Assembly (NCBI RefSeq): GCF_022678485.1
Contig: NZ_JALBYP010000039.1
Span: 62,001 to 126,000 of the forward strand
DNA: 64,000 nucleotides
Origin: Aliiroseovarius sediminis
GTDB lineage: Bacteria; Pseudomonadota; Alphaproteobacteria; Rhodobacterales; Rhodobacteraceae
Direction: 5' to 3'
The notes under the pieces are model-generated. The model was not told the origin of the DNA, ran no database searches, and saw only the letters and a program-made list of their open reading frames with translations. Positions 1-9,375 of this stretch are shown here, in pieces; positions within the stretch are counted from its first letter, which is position 1, and the number at the start of each line of letters is the position of its first letter. The position numbers and the translations under genes are program-made.

Positions 1-285
1 GATGTCACCCGCTTCGAGCTTCGCCTTCCCATCCAGAAACCCGCTACTGTCCACGATATGGGTGGACTTGGTTGTGAGGTAGTCGAGCTGGTTTGCGAGC
101 TGCGATTTGGTATGCGTACCCCCGCCCCGGATCGCCTTGAAGACCGCTGGCCGATGCCCCGCAGCCGCGCGCACAAGCTGGCTCTGCTTGGCCACATGCA
201 GCCCTTGCATCGAGCCCCGGACGCGGCTCCAGCCATCCCGAAAGACCTCGCCCGTGACGGCATGGACAGCATCATTCAGCCGCAT
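1..285 (-). CDS. Relaxase/mobilisation nuclease, N-terminal part (VirD2/MobA-like)
   Basis: Partial gene running off the left edge; the first 95 residues are visible. The product begins MRLNDAVHAVTGEV and continues through RPAVFKAIRGGGTH and QLANQLDYLT. This resembles the N-terminus of plasmid relaxases, which nick oriT and attach covalently through a tyrosine; the tyrosine in the DYLT stretch is a candidate. The start codon (283-285) overlaps the end of the upstream MobC-like gene, so the two are probably translationally coupled. The HUH histidine motif lies outside the window, so the family is inferred from the N-terminus and context. Confidence 0.6.
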   Translation of the reverse strand, partial: MRLNDAVHAVTGEVFRDGWSRVRGSMQGLHVAKQSQLVRAAAGHRPAVFKAIRGGGTHTKSQLANQLDYLTTKSTHIVDSSGFLDGKAKLEAGDI

Positions 286-865
286 GGGCAAACTCCCTCA
301 GCGCGGCCGTGGCCTGCAACTGCATTGCGTCCCGACGGCGGCGCAGAAGCAGATCGATCTCGTCAGCAGAATCCAGGATGAAACGCGCCAGCCCGCGCAT
401 CTGTGCAAGGCGCAATTCGGTGAACTCGGCACTCGTGCCGCCCCCTGCCCCCTGCCCCCGCCGGTTGGCCTGCGTCATCTGCTTGGCGATCTGCGCGACC
501 CCATTGCCGACCTCGTGCAGCGAGGCGCGATAGCGCGCCATCTCAGCCGCCATCTGCGCGTCCGGGACAAACACGCCACCCGCCGCCTGAATGAGCCGCC
601 GCAACCCCTCGGCCCGGCTCTCGATCCCCGCCTTCGCCAACACCTCGTCGAGCGCCGCCAGCTCCGCAGCCGTGACCTTCACACTGACTGCTGAGACCGG
701 GATCGCGGCATCGGCCTGGCGCTCGGCATCGGCTTTCAGGACGTAGCGCACGGCCCGCGATGTGACCTCGAAACGCTCGGCCAGCTCGGACGTCGACACA
801 CCCTCCGCGGCCTCGCGGACGATCTGCATCTTCTCGATCTCTGTCAGGCGTTTTGTTCGGGACAT
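272..865 (-). CDS. MobC-like relaxosome accessory protein
   Basis: A 197-residue protein starting MSRTKRLTEIEK (start at 865; an in-frame start at 895 would add ten residues). Residues about 5-50 look like a helix-turn-helix (EGVSTSELAERFEVTSRAV). The central part has a ribbon-helix-helix/MobC character (VTAAELAALDEVLAKAG and LHEVGNGVAQIAKQM). MobC-type proteins bind oriT and help the relaxase open the strands. It overlaps the relaxase start by 14 bases, which fits a mob operon. The function rests on the motif resemblance and this coupling. Confidence 0.65.
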   Translation of the reverse strand: MSRTKRLTEIEKMQIVREAAEGVSTSELAERFEVTSRAVRYVLKADAERQADAAIPVSAVSVKVTAAELAALDEVLAKAGIESRAEGLRRLIQAAGGVFVPDAQMAAEMARYRASLHEVGNGVAQIAKQMTQANRRGQGAGGGTSAEFTELRLAQMRGLARFILDSADEIDLLLRRRRDAMQLQATAALREFAHAAE

Positions 866-1379
866 GCGGAAGAAAGACCCCCTATTTCCTGCCACCTTCC
901 ACCAAGGCTGGCCCTACCTTACGATAATATATCAAGCTGTCAATTATATACTTACGTCGCATTCAGGCTCAGGCAGCCTTGGTGTCCGCTTCCCCCGCGG
1001 CCCGCAGGGACGCGGCTCTGCCGCCCTCACCACCGGGCGACACCTGTCCTAGGGGTCCCGTCCGCCAGCCCCGCCCGAGGGTCTGGCCGAACACATGCGT
1101 GTTCGGACGGAACCGCGGGCGGGCGCAAACCCCACCGACAGGGCGGACAGGCAGGGTCAAGGAGGGCCAGATTTGGCTTGCCAAATCTCTGCCGCAAAAA
1201 CCGGGAGGCTCTGGCCGATAGGTTTTTGTGGATGGCCCCCTTGAGGCTGACTGGCCGGTCTGTCGCGGCCTGATCATTCCGGGGGTAGTGCGTCCCTTGA
1301 TCGCGCAGCGACCGGCACCAAGGCGAGGTCGCTGCCGGCGATCACCCGCGCCGGTGACGGCATCCCTGGAACAGGGATC
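866..1379. other. Intergenic region upstream of mob genes (possible oriT/promoter)
   Basis: About 510 bases with no convincing gene. An AT-rich block at 918-955 lies just upstream of the MobC-like gene and contains related segments CTTACGATAATATA and AATTATATACTTACG, suiting a promoter or oriT-type binding site. The rest is GC-rich; open frames here on both strands look like chance. I could not find a recognisable nick-site consensus. Confidence 0.3.
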
Positions 1380-1410
1380 GGGCCGCCCCAAGATCGTCCT
1401 GGGGCGGCCC
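1380..1410 (-). terminator. Hairpin terminator after the 68-residue gene
   Basis: Perfect 11-bp inverted repeat: GGGCCGCCCCA at 1380-1390, nine-base loop, TGGGGCGGCCC at 1400-1410. It starts 17 bases beyond the stop codon of the minus-strand gene at 1427. There is no clear T-run, so it may be a weak intrinsic terminator or an mRNA 3' end stabiliser. Confidence 0.55.
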
Positions 1411-1426
1411 ATCCTCGTGAGAGGAT

Positions 1427-1633
1427 TTAGTCCTGGGGATCTTTCGCGCTCGGTGGGAACATCACCAGCTCCGAGACCGCGACCGGGAAGTCGAGCTTGA
1501 GGCTGAAGAACTCCGAACCGTCCCCGTTGCGGGTGTTGCGGAACATCGCACCCACGCGCTGAAAACGGGTGCGCTCCTGGCCATCGGTGTCGGTGAACTT
1601 GACGGGGACGGTGGCGACGTAGTGGTTGGTCAT
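1427..1633 (-). CDS. Small conserved-looking protein, unknown function
   Basis: A 68-residue protein, MTNHYVATVPVKFTDTDG and onward, with a preceding AAGGAG-type ribosome site in the minus direction (CAAGGAGTAACCCAAATG). The segment RVGAMFRNTRNGDG followed by FFSLKLDFP loosely recalls the DUF736 small proteins common on alphaproteobacterial conjugative elements, but I cannot assign it. It has no signal peptide or membrane segment. It lies between mob genes and the DUF2493 region and ends at a strong hairpin, so it is probably a monocistronic backbone gene. Confidence 0.6.
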   Translation of the reverse strand: MTNHYVATVPVKFTDTDGQERTRFQRVGAMFRNTRNGDGSEFFSLKLDFPVAVSELVMFPPSAKDPQD

Positions 1634-2125
1634 TTGGGTTACTCCTTGTTGCGATGGGGATCACCCGGCACGGGGCAAGAGGCCCGGTCGCAAGCGCAAA
1701 TACGGAGGGTCCGCGGCCAGCCGTGGAAGCCGTATTTGTGCTTGCCGAAGCGTGAGCTGAGGGCACGAACGGGCCGACCCCGTGCGATCCACATCTATGA
1801 GCAAAAAGGAGTGATCCGGATGACCCTTGCCATCACGCAGCCGCCACCATCCGCGTCCGCGTCCCGCCGAGCCTGGCCGGGGTGCTGACGGAGCCCGCCC
1901 GCGTGGATGCGATGGTCCGCAACACCACCTGAGGGACGCGCAAGTCTTCGGCCTCAAGCGCGACGTCTCGACCCCTCGCGTCTTCCACTGCTGGCGATGC
2001 GCGTGAGGTGCGCACCATCCCCAGCCCGCACCGATGCGGATGGGCCGAACTCTGACGGACTTGGTAGAGGGATAACGGTGCTGGCCGCCGCAGACTGCCG
2101 ATCACGCGTGACCGATCGCACGCAC
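1634..2125. other. No supported gene
   Basis: About 490 bases without a convincing gene. A short plus-strand stretch around 1832-1932 reads TIRVRVPPSLAGVL then PARVDAMVRNTT before a stop, which could be a coding remnant, but it has no start or identifiable family. Confidence 0.3.
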
Positions 2126-2272
2126 CATGAGACATGACGAAAGGGCCGCGCCAAGCGCGACCCCCTCTCTTCAATCCTGCGACGCCTTCTTCGCCGGATC
2201 CGCAACCCGCATGACCGTCAGGCCTTTCGCTTCCGCCTTCTGTCCGAGGTTCAGCGCGACCCCGTTGCCGCG
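2126..2272 (-). pseudogene. Duplicated 3' end of the DUF2493 gene plus terminator
   Basis: Near-copy of 3378-3524. It contains the last codons of a DUF2493-type gene (GVALNLGQKAEAKGLTVMRV and ADPAKKASQD, stop at 2171-2173) and a hairpin at 2143-2163 (GGGCCGCGC, CAA loop, GCGCGACCC). The fragment begins just beyond the stop codon (2274-2276) of the nucleotidyltransferase gene. That gene is therefore bracketed by direct repeats of the DUF2493 tail, pointing to insertion or duplication by homologous recombination. Confidence 0.75.
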
Positions 2273-2273
2273 A

Positions 2274-3323
2274 TTACGTGCCCAACCCGTCGAGGATTGT
2301 TTTCGTCTCAGGCATCCGGGTCAGGGAGTTCCCGATATGCTCCCGCCAGCGCGGGCCAACTTCCAGAGCAGCGGCATAGGCGCGGGCCAGATCATCGGGG
2401 CGGTCCTCGGCCATCGCTTCGATCAGAAAGGCCGCCTGCTCGCGGTCCTTGGCAGACTTGAGGCTGCCTGCCCCGTCACGCCGCCGATCAGCAACGATCA
2501 GTTTGTGGATCGCATAGCGCTCTGGACGCGGGACCTGTACGAGTATGCCGGATCGATAGATCGCCGCCGCATGGATCGGCTCGGCGATCAGGAAATTGAG
2601 ATAGTTCAACCCTTGGGCGTTCACGCCCAAGGCGGGCAAATCACGGATGGTCTCATCTCCGAAGGCCGGTGTGAGAAACTCGACCAGCTGGCCACTGCCA
2701 CCCTGGGCCCATCGCCAGGTCCGGCCTTGGTCAAGGGCCGGTAGGGGATCAAATTTGAGCGCCGAGAAGGTCTCCGCCAGACCCGGGTCAACCTGATCTT
2801 GCAGCGCCACGCTCAGCTTTTCGAACTGGGCGATGTCGATGTCGCCGGTGTTGGCCATACCGCCAATGGGCAGACGGATACCAAGCTCGCCTTCATAGAG
2901 GCGAAACGCATTGGTTCCAACGATGGTGCCACCCAAACGGAAAGTCCCGGCTGCCGCCATCGCCGACAGGATGGACCCGGTTGCCCGGTCGGTGGGGGTC
3001 ATGCCTTCGGCGCGCAGGAGCCGAACAAGCCGAGACCGTTCTGCCTGCCGATCCTTGGCGGTCGCGCGCAGCTCCTCAATCCGGTCGATACGTGCACGCG
3101 TCTCGTCGCTGTCTTCGCCGATATAGATGAAGCGCATCTCGGTTCCGACACGGCGGGCTGCGTACCAATAGGCCTTGTCGCCGCGCTCCTTGAGCGTTGG
3201 TTTGCCTTCCACACCGGACAAAGCGTCGTCCTTCAGGAGACGCACCAGGTCGGTATAGGCGCTCATCGCGATGCTGCTGAGTGGGGTCATGCCAATCATT
3301 TCAAAGTTTTGCTTGGCACGCAT
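2274..3323 (-). CDS. GSU2403-type nucleotidyltransferase-fold protein
   Basis: About 349 residues from the start MRAKQNFEMIG; an upstream start at 3380 and an internal one at 3290 are possible. The core has a nucleotidyltransferase signature: GGTIVGTNAFRLYEG then TGDIDIAQFEK, giving the G-T/S and D-x-D metal-binding elements. The N-terminus is basic and helical (TAKDRQAERSRLVRLLRAEG). The family resembles NTP_transf_8/GSU2403-fold proteins, whose substrates are mostly unknown; some related folds act in toxin-antitoxin or defence systems. The gene is flanked by direct repeats of the DUF2493 3' end, so it looks like an acquired cargo gene. Confidence 0.65.
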   Translation of the reverse strand: MRAKQNFEMIGMTPLSSIAMSAYTDLVRLLKDDALSGVEGKPTLKERGDKAYWYAARRVGTEMRFIYIGEDSDETRARIDRIEELRATAKDRQAERSRLVRLLRAEGMTPTDRATGSILSAMAAAGTFRLGGTIVGTNAFRLYEGELGIRLPIGGMANTGDIDIAQFEKLSVALQDQVDPGLAETFSALKFDPLPALDQGRTWRWAQGGSGQLVEFLTPAFGDETIRDLPALGVNAQGLNYLNFLIAEPIHAAAIYRSGILVQVPRPERYAIHKLIVADRRRDGAGSLKSAKDREQAAFLIEAMAEDRPDDLARAYAAALEVGPRWREHIGNSLTRMPETKTILDGLGT

Positions 3324-3377
3324 ATACCTATCAAAACATAAAATTGCTAGGCATAACTCTCTGGGTACTGTCACGCC

Positions 3378-3524
3378 CATGAGAAACGACGAAAGGGCCG
3401 CCCGAAGGCGACCCTCTCAATTCAAATCTCGGCGGTCTTCTTCGCCGGGTCCGCAACCCGCATGACCGTCAGGCCTTTTGCTTCCGCCTTCTGGCCGAGG
3501 TTCAGCGCGACCCCATTGCCGCCG
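3378..3524. repeat. Direct-repeat partner of 2126-2272
   Basis: The intact DUF2493 gene's terminator and last ~100 coding bases. It matches 2126-2272 over the block from CATGAGA to the CCCCATTGCCGC segment with scattered substitutions. After it the two copies diverge abruptly, which marks the junction of the duplication. Confidence 0.75.
3394..3415 (-). terminator. Terminator of the DUF2493 gene
   Basis: On the minus strand the stem AGGGTCGCC, loop TTCG and GGCGGCCCT form a hairpin (one T-G pair) with a stable UUCG-type tetraloop, followed by a T-rich tail. It lies seven bases beyond the gene's stop codon. Confidence 0.65.
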
Positions 3525-4351
3525 AAGAGTACAACCCCCGTCGCCGCGAACTTGTCGTCCAGCATCTCATCGTTGCACTTGAACGGTGCCGCCCGCCCAT
3601 GCGCGGACCAGCGCGGATCGAAGCGCGCTTGTGCTATCCCGCGTGCCCGGGCCCACCGAGCCGCAATCATCTCCGCCCCGTGCTTGCCACCCTTGTGGCA
3701 GAGGAAGATCTCCTGGTTGCGGTTCTGCTTGATCCGTTCGCGAACCTTGTCGAGCGTGTTGAAGATCACATCGACATCGGTCCAGTCGGTGGCGCCTGAG
3801 ACGATCAGGGGCACCCCCTCGACTTTCGACTTCTCGGCGGTTTCGCGGTCGTGCTGCTCCAGGAGCTGCCGCGCCTCGAAGACCGCCCCGGTCTCTTTCG
3901 CCCGGACGCTTGCGCGCGACCCGGCTGCCGGGATGTAGGCGTGGCCCGTCTCGATCTCGTAGCATTCCGCCGCTGCCTCGCTCATCACCTCGATGGCGCT
4001 GACAATCTCGCGCAGGTGCAGAAAGCGCGCCTGCGCCTCTTCGAGTGCGGTCTCGGCGATCTCCGACCCGTCGTGGGACTTTGCCAGCGCGCCGATCTTG
4101 TCCGCAGTGCGGTCGACCTCCTTGCCGAGTGCCACCTTGCGGCGCTGCAGGATCGTCGCGAGCCCATGGGCCAGCGGTTCGATTTCGGCTTCAAGCCCGG
4201 TCCCGCGCAGCTGCCCGAGCAAAGCCTCGAAGCTTTCGCGGATGATGCGGTCGGTCAGGATGTGATCTTCCGGGATCGGCAGCTGCGCGTCCTTCTCGGT
4301 CAGTCCGAAAAGTTCGATGGTCTCGTAGGTGTTTGCGGTGTCGTAAGCCAT
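3422..4351 (-). CDS. DUF2493 (SLOG-like) domain protein
   Basis: A 309-residue protein beginning MAYDTANTYETIELFG, with GGAG spaced suitably before the ATG at 4349-4351. The long open frame upstream to 5008 has unrelated composition and is not used. The N-terminal half is helical (LEEAQARFLHLREIVSAIEV). From about residue 195 comes a DUF2493 domain: VPLIVSGATDWTD, FLCHKGGKHGAEMIAARWA and VVLFGGNGVALNLGQKA. This is a Rossmann-like fold of the SLOG class, thought to bind nucleotide-type ligands. The gene is typical of alphaproteobacterial plasmid and ICE backbones. Its exact role is unknown. Confidence 0.85.
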   Translation of the reverse strand: MAYDTANTYETIELFGLTEKDAQLPIPEDHILTDRIIRESFEALLGQLRGTGLEAEIEPLAHGLATILQRRKVALGKEVDRTADKIGALAKSHDGSEIAETALEEAQARFLHLREIVSAIEVMSEAAAECYEIETGHAYIPAAGSRASVRAKETGAVFEARQLLEQHDRETAEKSKVEGVPLIVSGATDWTDVDVIFNTLDKVRERIKQNRNQEIFLCHKGGKHGAEMIAARWARARGIAQARFDPRWSAHGRAAPFKCNDEMLDDKFAATGVVLFGGNGVALNLGQKAEAKGLTVMRVADPAKKTAEI

Positions 4352-5276
4352 GTCTGGTCTCCAGTGTACGGTTATAGAGCCACCACGTGAGTGTGGGGGC
4401 ATGGCCGAATGCCTGGTTTCCGAATCTGCCCGGGTCAGGGACGGCGCAGCCGCCGGCTTGACGGGCGCAAAAGTTTTCCGCGCGCGGCACCCGACACATG
4501 CGCGCGCTTGCGCACGGGACCGCCCCGCGCCACGGGCTCCGCCCTCGCCGAAAAGTTTTGCGATCCTTGACGCGGGCTGATTTGGGGGCCATCCGGAGGA
4601 TATGCTTCCGCACTCATGTGTGTGTGTTTTGACGGTAGGTTTGCCCGACCCGAGCAGGCAAACGGCCCGACCGGACGCGGGAGACGGATGAAGCGGCGGG
4701 ATCGTTTTGCCCCGCAAAACAGACCAGAGCGCAATCCGGCGGAGCGGCCGGGGAGGGACGTGCTCGCGAGGCGGGCAAACCGGGATGCCAAGCGCGACGC
4801 CGCGGTGAGGCCGCATGGCCGAATGCGCGACGGACCGAAGGGCCGTTCTCACCTGCGACACGCGAAGCCGAGCAGGGGAGGCCGACAGGCTTAGCCCAAG
4901 GTTGATGTGTAGGTGACGCCGCTGCAGACTACACGGATTACTTGTCCAAGCATCCGACGTGATGGGCGGAGAGCCGCCCGTGAGGCTACGGCATCGCGCC
5001 TGCGGCAATCAGCGAACAGCGGACCTTCGCATCCCGCTTAGAGGGCTACGCGACGGGCAGAAAAACGGACTTATCTCCCAAGAAGTACTCTTCTTACGCG
5101 CCCAGTTACCAGTTTCATCGATGGGCGGCATCGCCGCCCATCGGGATACTCGCTGCGAGAGAACTTCGAAGCCGAGACGATCTTGCGCTTTGCCCTCTTA
5201 TCCATTCAACTCCGTAACGTGCGGCTTGCCAAAAGTAATTTCCGCCGATTCGCCTGTTGAGAAGAGTTTACCGCCC
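4352..5276. other. Intergenic region between divergent DUF2493 and Hsp90-like genes
   Basis: About 925 bases with no convincing gene. It is GC-rich and contains two similar words, GCAAAAGTTTTCCGCG near 4467 and CGAAAAGTTTTGCG near 4549, which may be regulatory. Open frames across it overlap each other on both strands and lack family features. Confidence 0.35.
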
Positions 5277-6303
5277 ATGACGATGCACCGCGACGAAAAG
5301 TCGATCATCGAGGACCTTCGGACCAACCTGAAGGAACGATACCATTTCGAGGGCGGACGGACGCTCCTGCGAGAGCTGTTGCAAAACGCGGATGATTCCG
5401 GTTCGGAGCAAGTCAGGATTGCCGTCCTGTCCGGCTGGCCCGACGCAGATCACCCGCTCCTGAGGGTTCCGGGGCTGATGGTCGCGAACGACGGCCGTTA
5501 TGACGCGGCATCAGCGCAAGGGATTGCGCGCTTCGGCGGCAGCGTCAAGGCCACCGACACCGCTGCCATCGGGCGGTTCGGAATGGGACAGAAGACAGCG
5601 TTCCACGTCTGCGATGCCTTTCTCGTCGTCTCAGAAGGGCACGAAACCGAGGTTCCGCCCTTGGTGGTCAATCCCTACATCGTCATCGGGAAGCCCGGGG
5701 ATGCCTGCCTCGAATGGGAAGACGCACCGACCGCGCGGGACCGTGATCTGCTTCTGTCCAGTGGCCTCGCAGGCTCCGCCCGTCAGATGGTCCAATGGTA
5801 TCCCCTCCGGAGCCCAACCCTCAAACCTAAGACGACCACCAGCGGCTTCCTACCCAAGTCCTACGACACAAGCTTGCTGGATGATGCCAACAACCCGTTC
5901 TGGCTGTCTGGCATCGTTTCGCTGTTGCGTAACGTCCGGAAACTCGAAGTTATCGTGACCGATGGCACGTCCAGTATCATTGATCGGGCCGCATCCCCGC
6001 GCTTGCGCTTTGATCCTGCAACGCCGGGGCAGACGGATTTCGGTGGTCCGCTGTGCGCCGGAATCCGCAGCGTTGGCAAAGAAATGATGGCGCCGACGGA
6101 TTTTGCCACCGATCTGACCGCCTCGGAAGGTTGGCCGGATATCCTCGACCGGCAGGACGATGCCATGGTTCCGCAGAAGGCGTTGCCGCATGGTGCCGTG
6201 GCGCTTCTCGTCGATCCCGACGGACAAGATGAACTCGACATCACGTGGTCCGTTTTCCTTCCGGTCGCGAGCGAAAGCGCGCCCCGCGTCGTTGGGACCG
6301 GAC
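5277..6303 (+). pseudogene. Hsp90-like (sacsin-type) ATPase, truncated by IS6 element
   Basis: Begins MTMHRDEKSIIEDLRTNL. It shows GHKL/Hsp90-type ATP-binding boxes: LLRELLQNADDSG (catalytic E and N) about residue 30, MVANDGRYD (D-x-G) about residue 65, and GRFGMGQKTAFHVCDAF (G-x-G) about residue 100. Such large ATPases with a sacsin-like N-terminal domain occur in bacterial defence islands and other stand-alone contexts. Only about 340 residues remain: the frame enters the left end of an IS6-family element at 6304 and stops shortly after. The missing C-terminal part is not found to the right of the IS nest. Non-functional, and its defence role is an inference. Confidence 0.75.
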
Positions 6304-6990
6304 GGCGTTGTCAACTTAACTCGCTGGCGCCGAGGAAATGGCCTGTTTTAGAGCGTCAGATGCTCGCGGCGCCCTTCCAAGCGTCGAAGGCTTCGATTCG
6401 ATGATAGCGTGTTGCGTTTGCGGAACGGCGGCTGGCGGGAACTGAGAAACGGTTTCGGACGGCAGTGTGGCAGGCTACAAACCGTTGCAACCCGCCCGGA
6501 GAGCGAAATCCTTGCATGCAACGCTCTCGTTTTCGAAACGGTAGATGGCTGTTTTCCGCCCTGTTGTTCAAGCCCTTGTGGGAACGATGTTCGAGACCGG
6601 ATGCGACTTCACGTTTGGCCGCTCCGTAGGATCGCAGCTTGTCTGTGACGATCCGTTTGGGCAAGCCAAACCGCTTGATCAGCGCCTTCAAAAGACGCTT
6701 TGCGGCACGCTTGTCGCGTCTGGATTGCAGGATTTCCTCCAGAACAAGCCCGTTCTGATCGACCGCGCGCCAGAGCCAGAACTTCCGCCCCGATATCGTT
6801 ACCACAACCTCATCGAGATGCCAGATATCGCCGGGACGGGCCTGGCGTCGACGCAAATTCCGGGCAATTTGAGGGGCAAATTTCGCCGCCCAACGCCGGA
6901 TCGCCGTAACCGGTGTTCTGGCCCCACCTACCGCGCGGCTTCCTGATCTGAGATCGGCTCTTTCGGAGTGGATCAGGAAGGAGTTTCTCC

Positions 6991-7374
6991 ATGGATGCTA
7001 CATTGGAGGTTCTCACGGAGGATGGAGGCCGTCGGCGCAACCGCAAATGGCCTGACGCGGTGAAGGCGCGGATCGTGGCCGAGACGTTACGCCCGGGTGC
7101 GACGGTTGCTGCGGTTGCGCGGCGGCACGGGGTCAAGGCAAACCATCTGTCGGCGTGGCGGACCTTGGCCCGGCAGGGCAAGCTGGTGCTACCAGCTCCT
7201 GAAGACGAGGTGGAGTTCGCGGCGATGGTGATCGCGGCACCCTTGCCGGATGCCGAGCCAAGCGTGGACGAGCCCGTCGAGATCACCGTGGGGACGGTCA
7301 CGATCCGGCTGGCGGCGACGACCTCGGCAACGCGCATCGCGGCGATCGCCCATGCGTTGGCACAGACGGCATGA
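6991..7374 (+). CDS. tnpA: IS66 accessory protein TnpA
   Basis: A 127-residue protein with an N-terminal helix-turn-helix of the IS66 OrfA/IS3-OrfA type (DAVKARIVAETLRPGATV followed by VARRHGVKANHLSAWR). It is preceded by AAGGAG and overlaps the tnpB start by four bases (ATGA), so the two are coupled. In IS66 elements TnpA and TnpB are required with TnpC for transposition. It looks intact. Confidence 0.85.
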   Translation: MDATLEVLTEDGGRRRNRKWPDAVKARIVAETLRPGATVAAVARRHGVKANHLSAWRTLARQGKLVLPAPEDEVEFAAMVIAAPLPDAEPSVDEPVEITVGTVTIRLAATTSATRIAAIAHALAQTA

Positions 7375-7724
7375 TCTTTCCGTCGAACCGCGTCCGGATC
7401 ATGATCGCGACGAAGCCCGTGGACTTCCGCAAGGGACACGACGGCTTGGCGGCGCTGGTGAAGAACGAACTGCGCAAGGAGCCTTTCACCGGAACGGTCT
7501 TCGTGTTCCGCGCCAGGCGGGCTGATCGCCTCAAGCTGCTGTACTGGGACGGGACCGGACTGGTGATGGCCTACAAACGGCTGGAGGAGCACAGATTTAC
7601 CTGGCCCGCGATCCGGGATGGTCTGATGACGCTGAACCACGCCCAGTTCGAAGCGCTGTTCTCGGGGCTCGACTGGCGTCGTGTCCGGGCCATCGAAGCG
7701 CGCGCCCCCGAGATGGTGGAGTGA
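7371..7724 (+). CDS. tnpB: IS66 accessory protein TnpB
   Basis: A 117-residue protein of the IS66 Orf2 type. The family signatures KPVDFRKGHDGLAALV, FRARRADRLKLLYWDGTG and YKRLE are all present, and the length is normal for TnpB. Its ATG overlaps the tnpA stop. The role in transposition is accessory and not enzymatically defined. Confidence 0.9.
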   Translation: MIFPSNRVRIMIATKPVDFRKGHDGLAALVKNELRKEPFTGTVFVFRARRADRLKLLYWDGTGLVMAYKRLEEHRFTWPAIRDGLMTLNHAQFEALFSGLDWRRVRAIEARAPEMVE

Positions 7725-7792
7725 CTGCGGCAGGATGACTCGGGCGTGGGTTTGCGCGGGCATCCACAGGTCCGATCTGATAGGTCACGACC

Positions 7793-9322
7793 ATGCTGAA
7801 CGCCGCCGATCTTCCTGACGATATTGCCGCTCTGAAGGCGATGCTGGTCGCCGCAGAGGCGCGCGACCAGCGCAAGGACGACCGCATCGAGCACCTGGAA
7901 AAGCTGGTGGCCGCGTTCCGGCAGGCGGCCTTCGGCCACAAGTCCGAGAAGCGCGATCCGGAGCAGTTCGAACTGGCGCTCGAGGACCTCGAGACGGCAA
8001 TCGCATCGGTCCATGCCGAGGAAGATGCGGATGCACCGGCAAGCAAGCGAACGGCCCGTCCGCGTGCTACCAATCGCGGATCACTGCCCAAGCATCTGCC
8101 GCGTATCGAAGAGGTGATCGAGCCCGAGAGCTTGGTCTGTGCCTGCGGGGGCTGCCTGCACTGCATCGGCGAAGACACCTCGGATCGGCTGGACGTCATT
8201 CCCGCACAGTTCCGCGTCATCGTCACCCGCCGCCCGAAGTACGCCTGCCGAGCCTGCACTGACGGGGTTGTCCAAGCACCGGCGCCCGCGCGGCTGATCC
8301 CGGGCGGCCTGCCGACCGAGGCCACGATCGCGCATGTTCTGGTCAGCAAGTACGCCGACCATCTTCCCCTGTATCGCCAAGCACAGATCTACAGCCGTCA
8401 GGGTGTCGATCTCGATCGCTCCACTTTGGCAGACTGGGTTGGCAGAGCCGCCTTCGAGTTGCGGCCGGTCTTCAATGCGCTGATCGCGGATCTGAAACGC
8501 TCGACCAAGCTGTTCATGGATGAGACCCGAGCCCCGGTGCTCGACCCCGGGCGGCGGAAGACGAAGACCGGATACTTCTGGGCCTTGGCGCGGGACGACC
8601 GCCCCTGGGGTGGCGCGGCGCCACCCGGAGTAGCCTTCAACTACGCGCCCGGGCGCGGCGGTCAGCACGCCGAGCAGATCCTGCGTGGCTTCAAGGGCAT
8701 CCTGCAGGTCGATGGCTATGCTGGATACAACCGCCTCCTCAAGCCGGAACATGACATCAGGCTGGCCTACTGCTGGGCGCACGCAAGGCGCAAACTGGTG
8801 GAGATCACTCGGACGGGCCTTGCGCCGATCGCGGAAGATGCCGTGACCCGCATCGGTGAGCTCTATCGTATCGAAGCCGACATCCGCGGCTTCGAGCCCG
8901 CTGCGCGCCTTGCGGCAAGGCAGGAGCGTTCGGCGCCCATCATCGGCGACTTTGAGGCGTGGCTCACCCAGCACCGCACCCGTGTTGCGAGAAAGTCTCC
9001 TCTCGGCGAAGCTCTTACCTACATTACAAAATACTGGGACGGCCTCTGCCTATTCCTGACCGACGGCCGGATCGAGCTCGACAACAACACCGTCGAGCGC
9101 ACCATCCGACCCATCGCGCTAAACCGGAAGAACGCCCTCTTTGCCGGTCACGACGCAGGGGCAGGAAACTGGGCCGTCATCGCATCGCTGATCGAGACCT
9201 GCAAAATGAACGCCGTCGATCCGCACGCTTGGCTGGCAACGACCCTAATGGCCATCGCTGGAGGTCACATGCAGAGCAATATCGCAGACCTCATGCCCTG
9301 GAATTACGCCGCCAAGGTGTGA
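7793..9322 (+). CDS. tnpC: IS66 transposase TnpC
   Basis: A 509-residue transposase. The N-terminal coiled-coil region (about residues 15-50) precedes the FGHKSEKRDPEQ motif and a cysteine-rich segment (CACGGCLHC) around residue 120. The DDE core follows: FMDETRAPVL, LQVDGYAGYNRL and IELDNNTVERTIRPI. The C-terminus (CKMNAVDPHAWLATTL) is the usual IS66 tail. All parts are present, so the element may be active. Confidence 0.9.
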   Translation: MLNAADLPDDIAALKAMLVAAEARDQRKDDRIEHLEKLVAAFRQAAFGHKSEKRDPEQFELALEDLETAIASVHAEEDADAPASKRTARPRATNRGSLPKHLPRIEEVIEPESLVCACGGCLHCIGEDTSDRLDVIPAQFRVIVTRRPKYACRACTDGVVQAPAPARLIPGGLPTEATIAHVLVSKYADHLPLYRQAQIYSRQGVDLDRSTLADWVGRAAFELRPVFNALIADLKRSTKLFMDETRAPVLDPGRRKTKTGYFWALARDDRPWGGAAPPGVAFNYAPGRGGQHAEQILRGFKGILQVDGYAGYNRLLKPEHDIRLAYCWAHARRKLVEITRTGLAPIAEDAVTRIGELYRIEADIRGFEPAARLAARQERSAPIIGDFEAWLTQHRTRVARKSPLGEALTYITKYWDGLCLFLTDGRIELDNNTVERTIRPIALNRKNALFAGHDAGAGNWAVIASLIETCKMNAVDPHAWLATTLMAIAGGHMQSNIADLMPWNYAAKV

Positions 9323-9375
9323 TCGGAACACCGGTTACGGATCGTCTCATAGGAAACGTCGACGCCACGGTTCAG

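Larger units (their letters stand above)
6906..9338 (+). mobile_element. IS66-family insertion sequence
   Basis: A 2433-bp element with terminal repeats GTAACCGGTGTTC at both ends (6906-6918, and inward from 9338). The GTAA start is typical of IS66. The flanks are GGATCGCC (6898-6905) and GGATCGTC (9339-9346), an 8-bp target duplication with one mismatch. It carries tnpA, tnpB and tnpC and lies inside the IS6 transposase gene. Confidence 0.9.

Noticed and set aside
969-1766. 265-codon minus-strand frame across the mob intergenic region
   Set aside because: Pro/Arg/Ser-rich, spans a hairpin and overlaps the more credible 68-residue gene in another frame.
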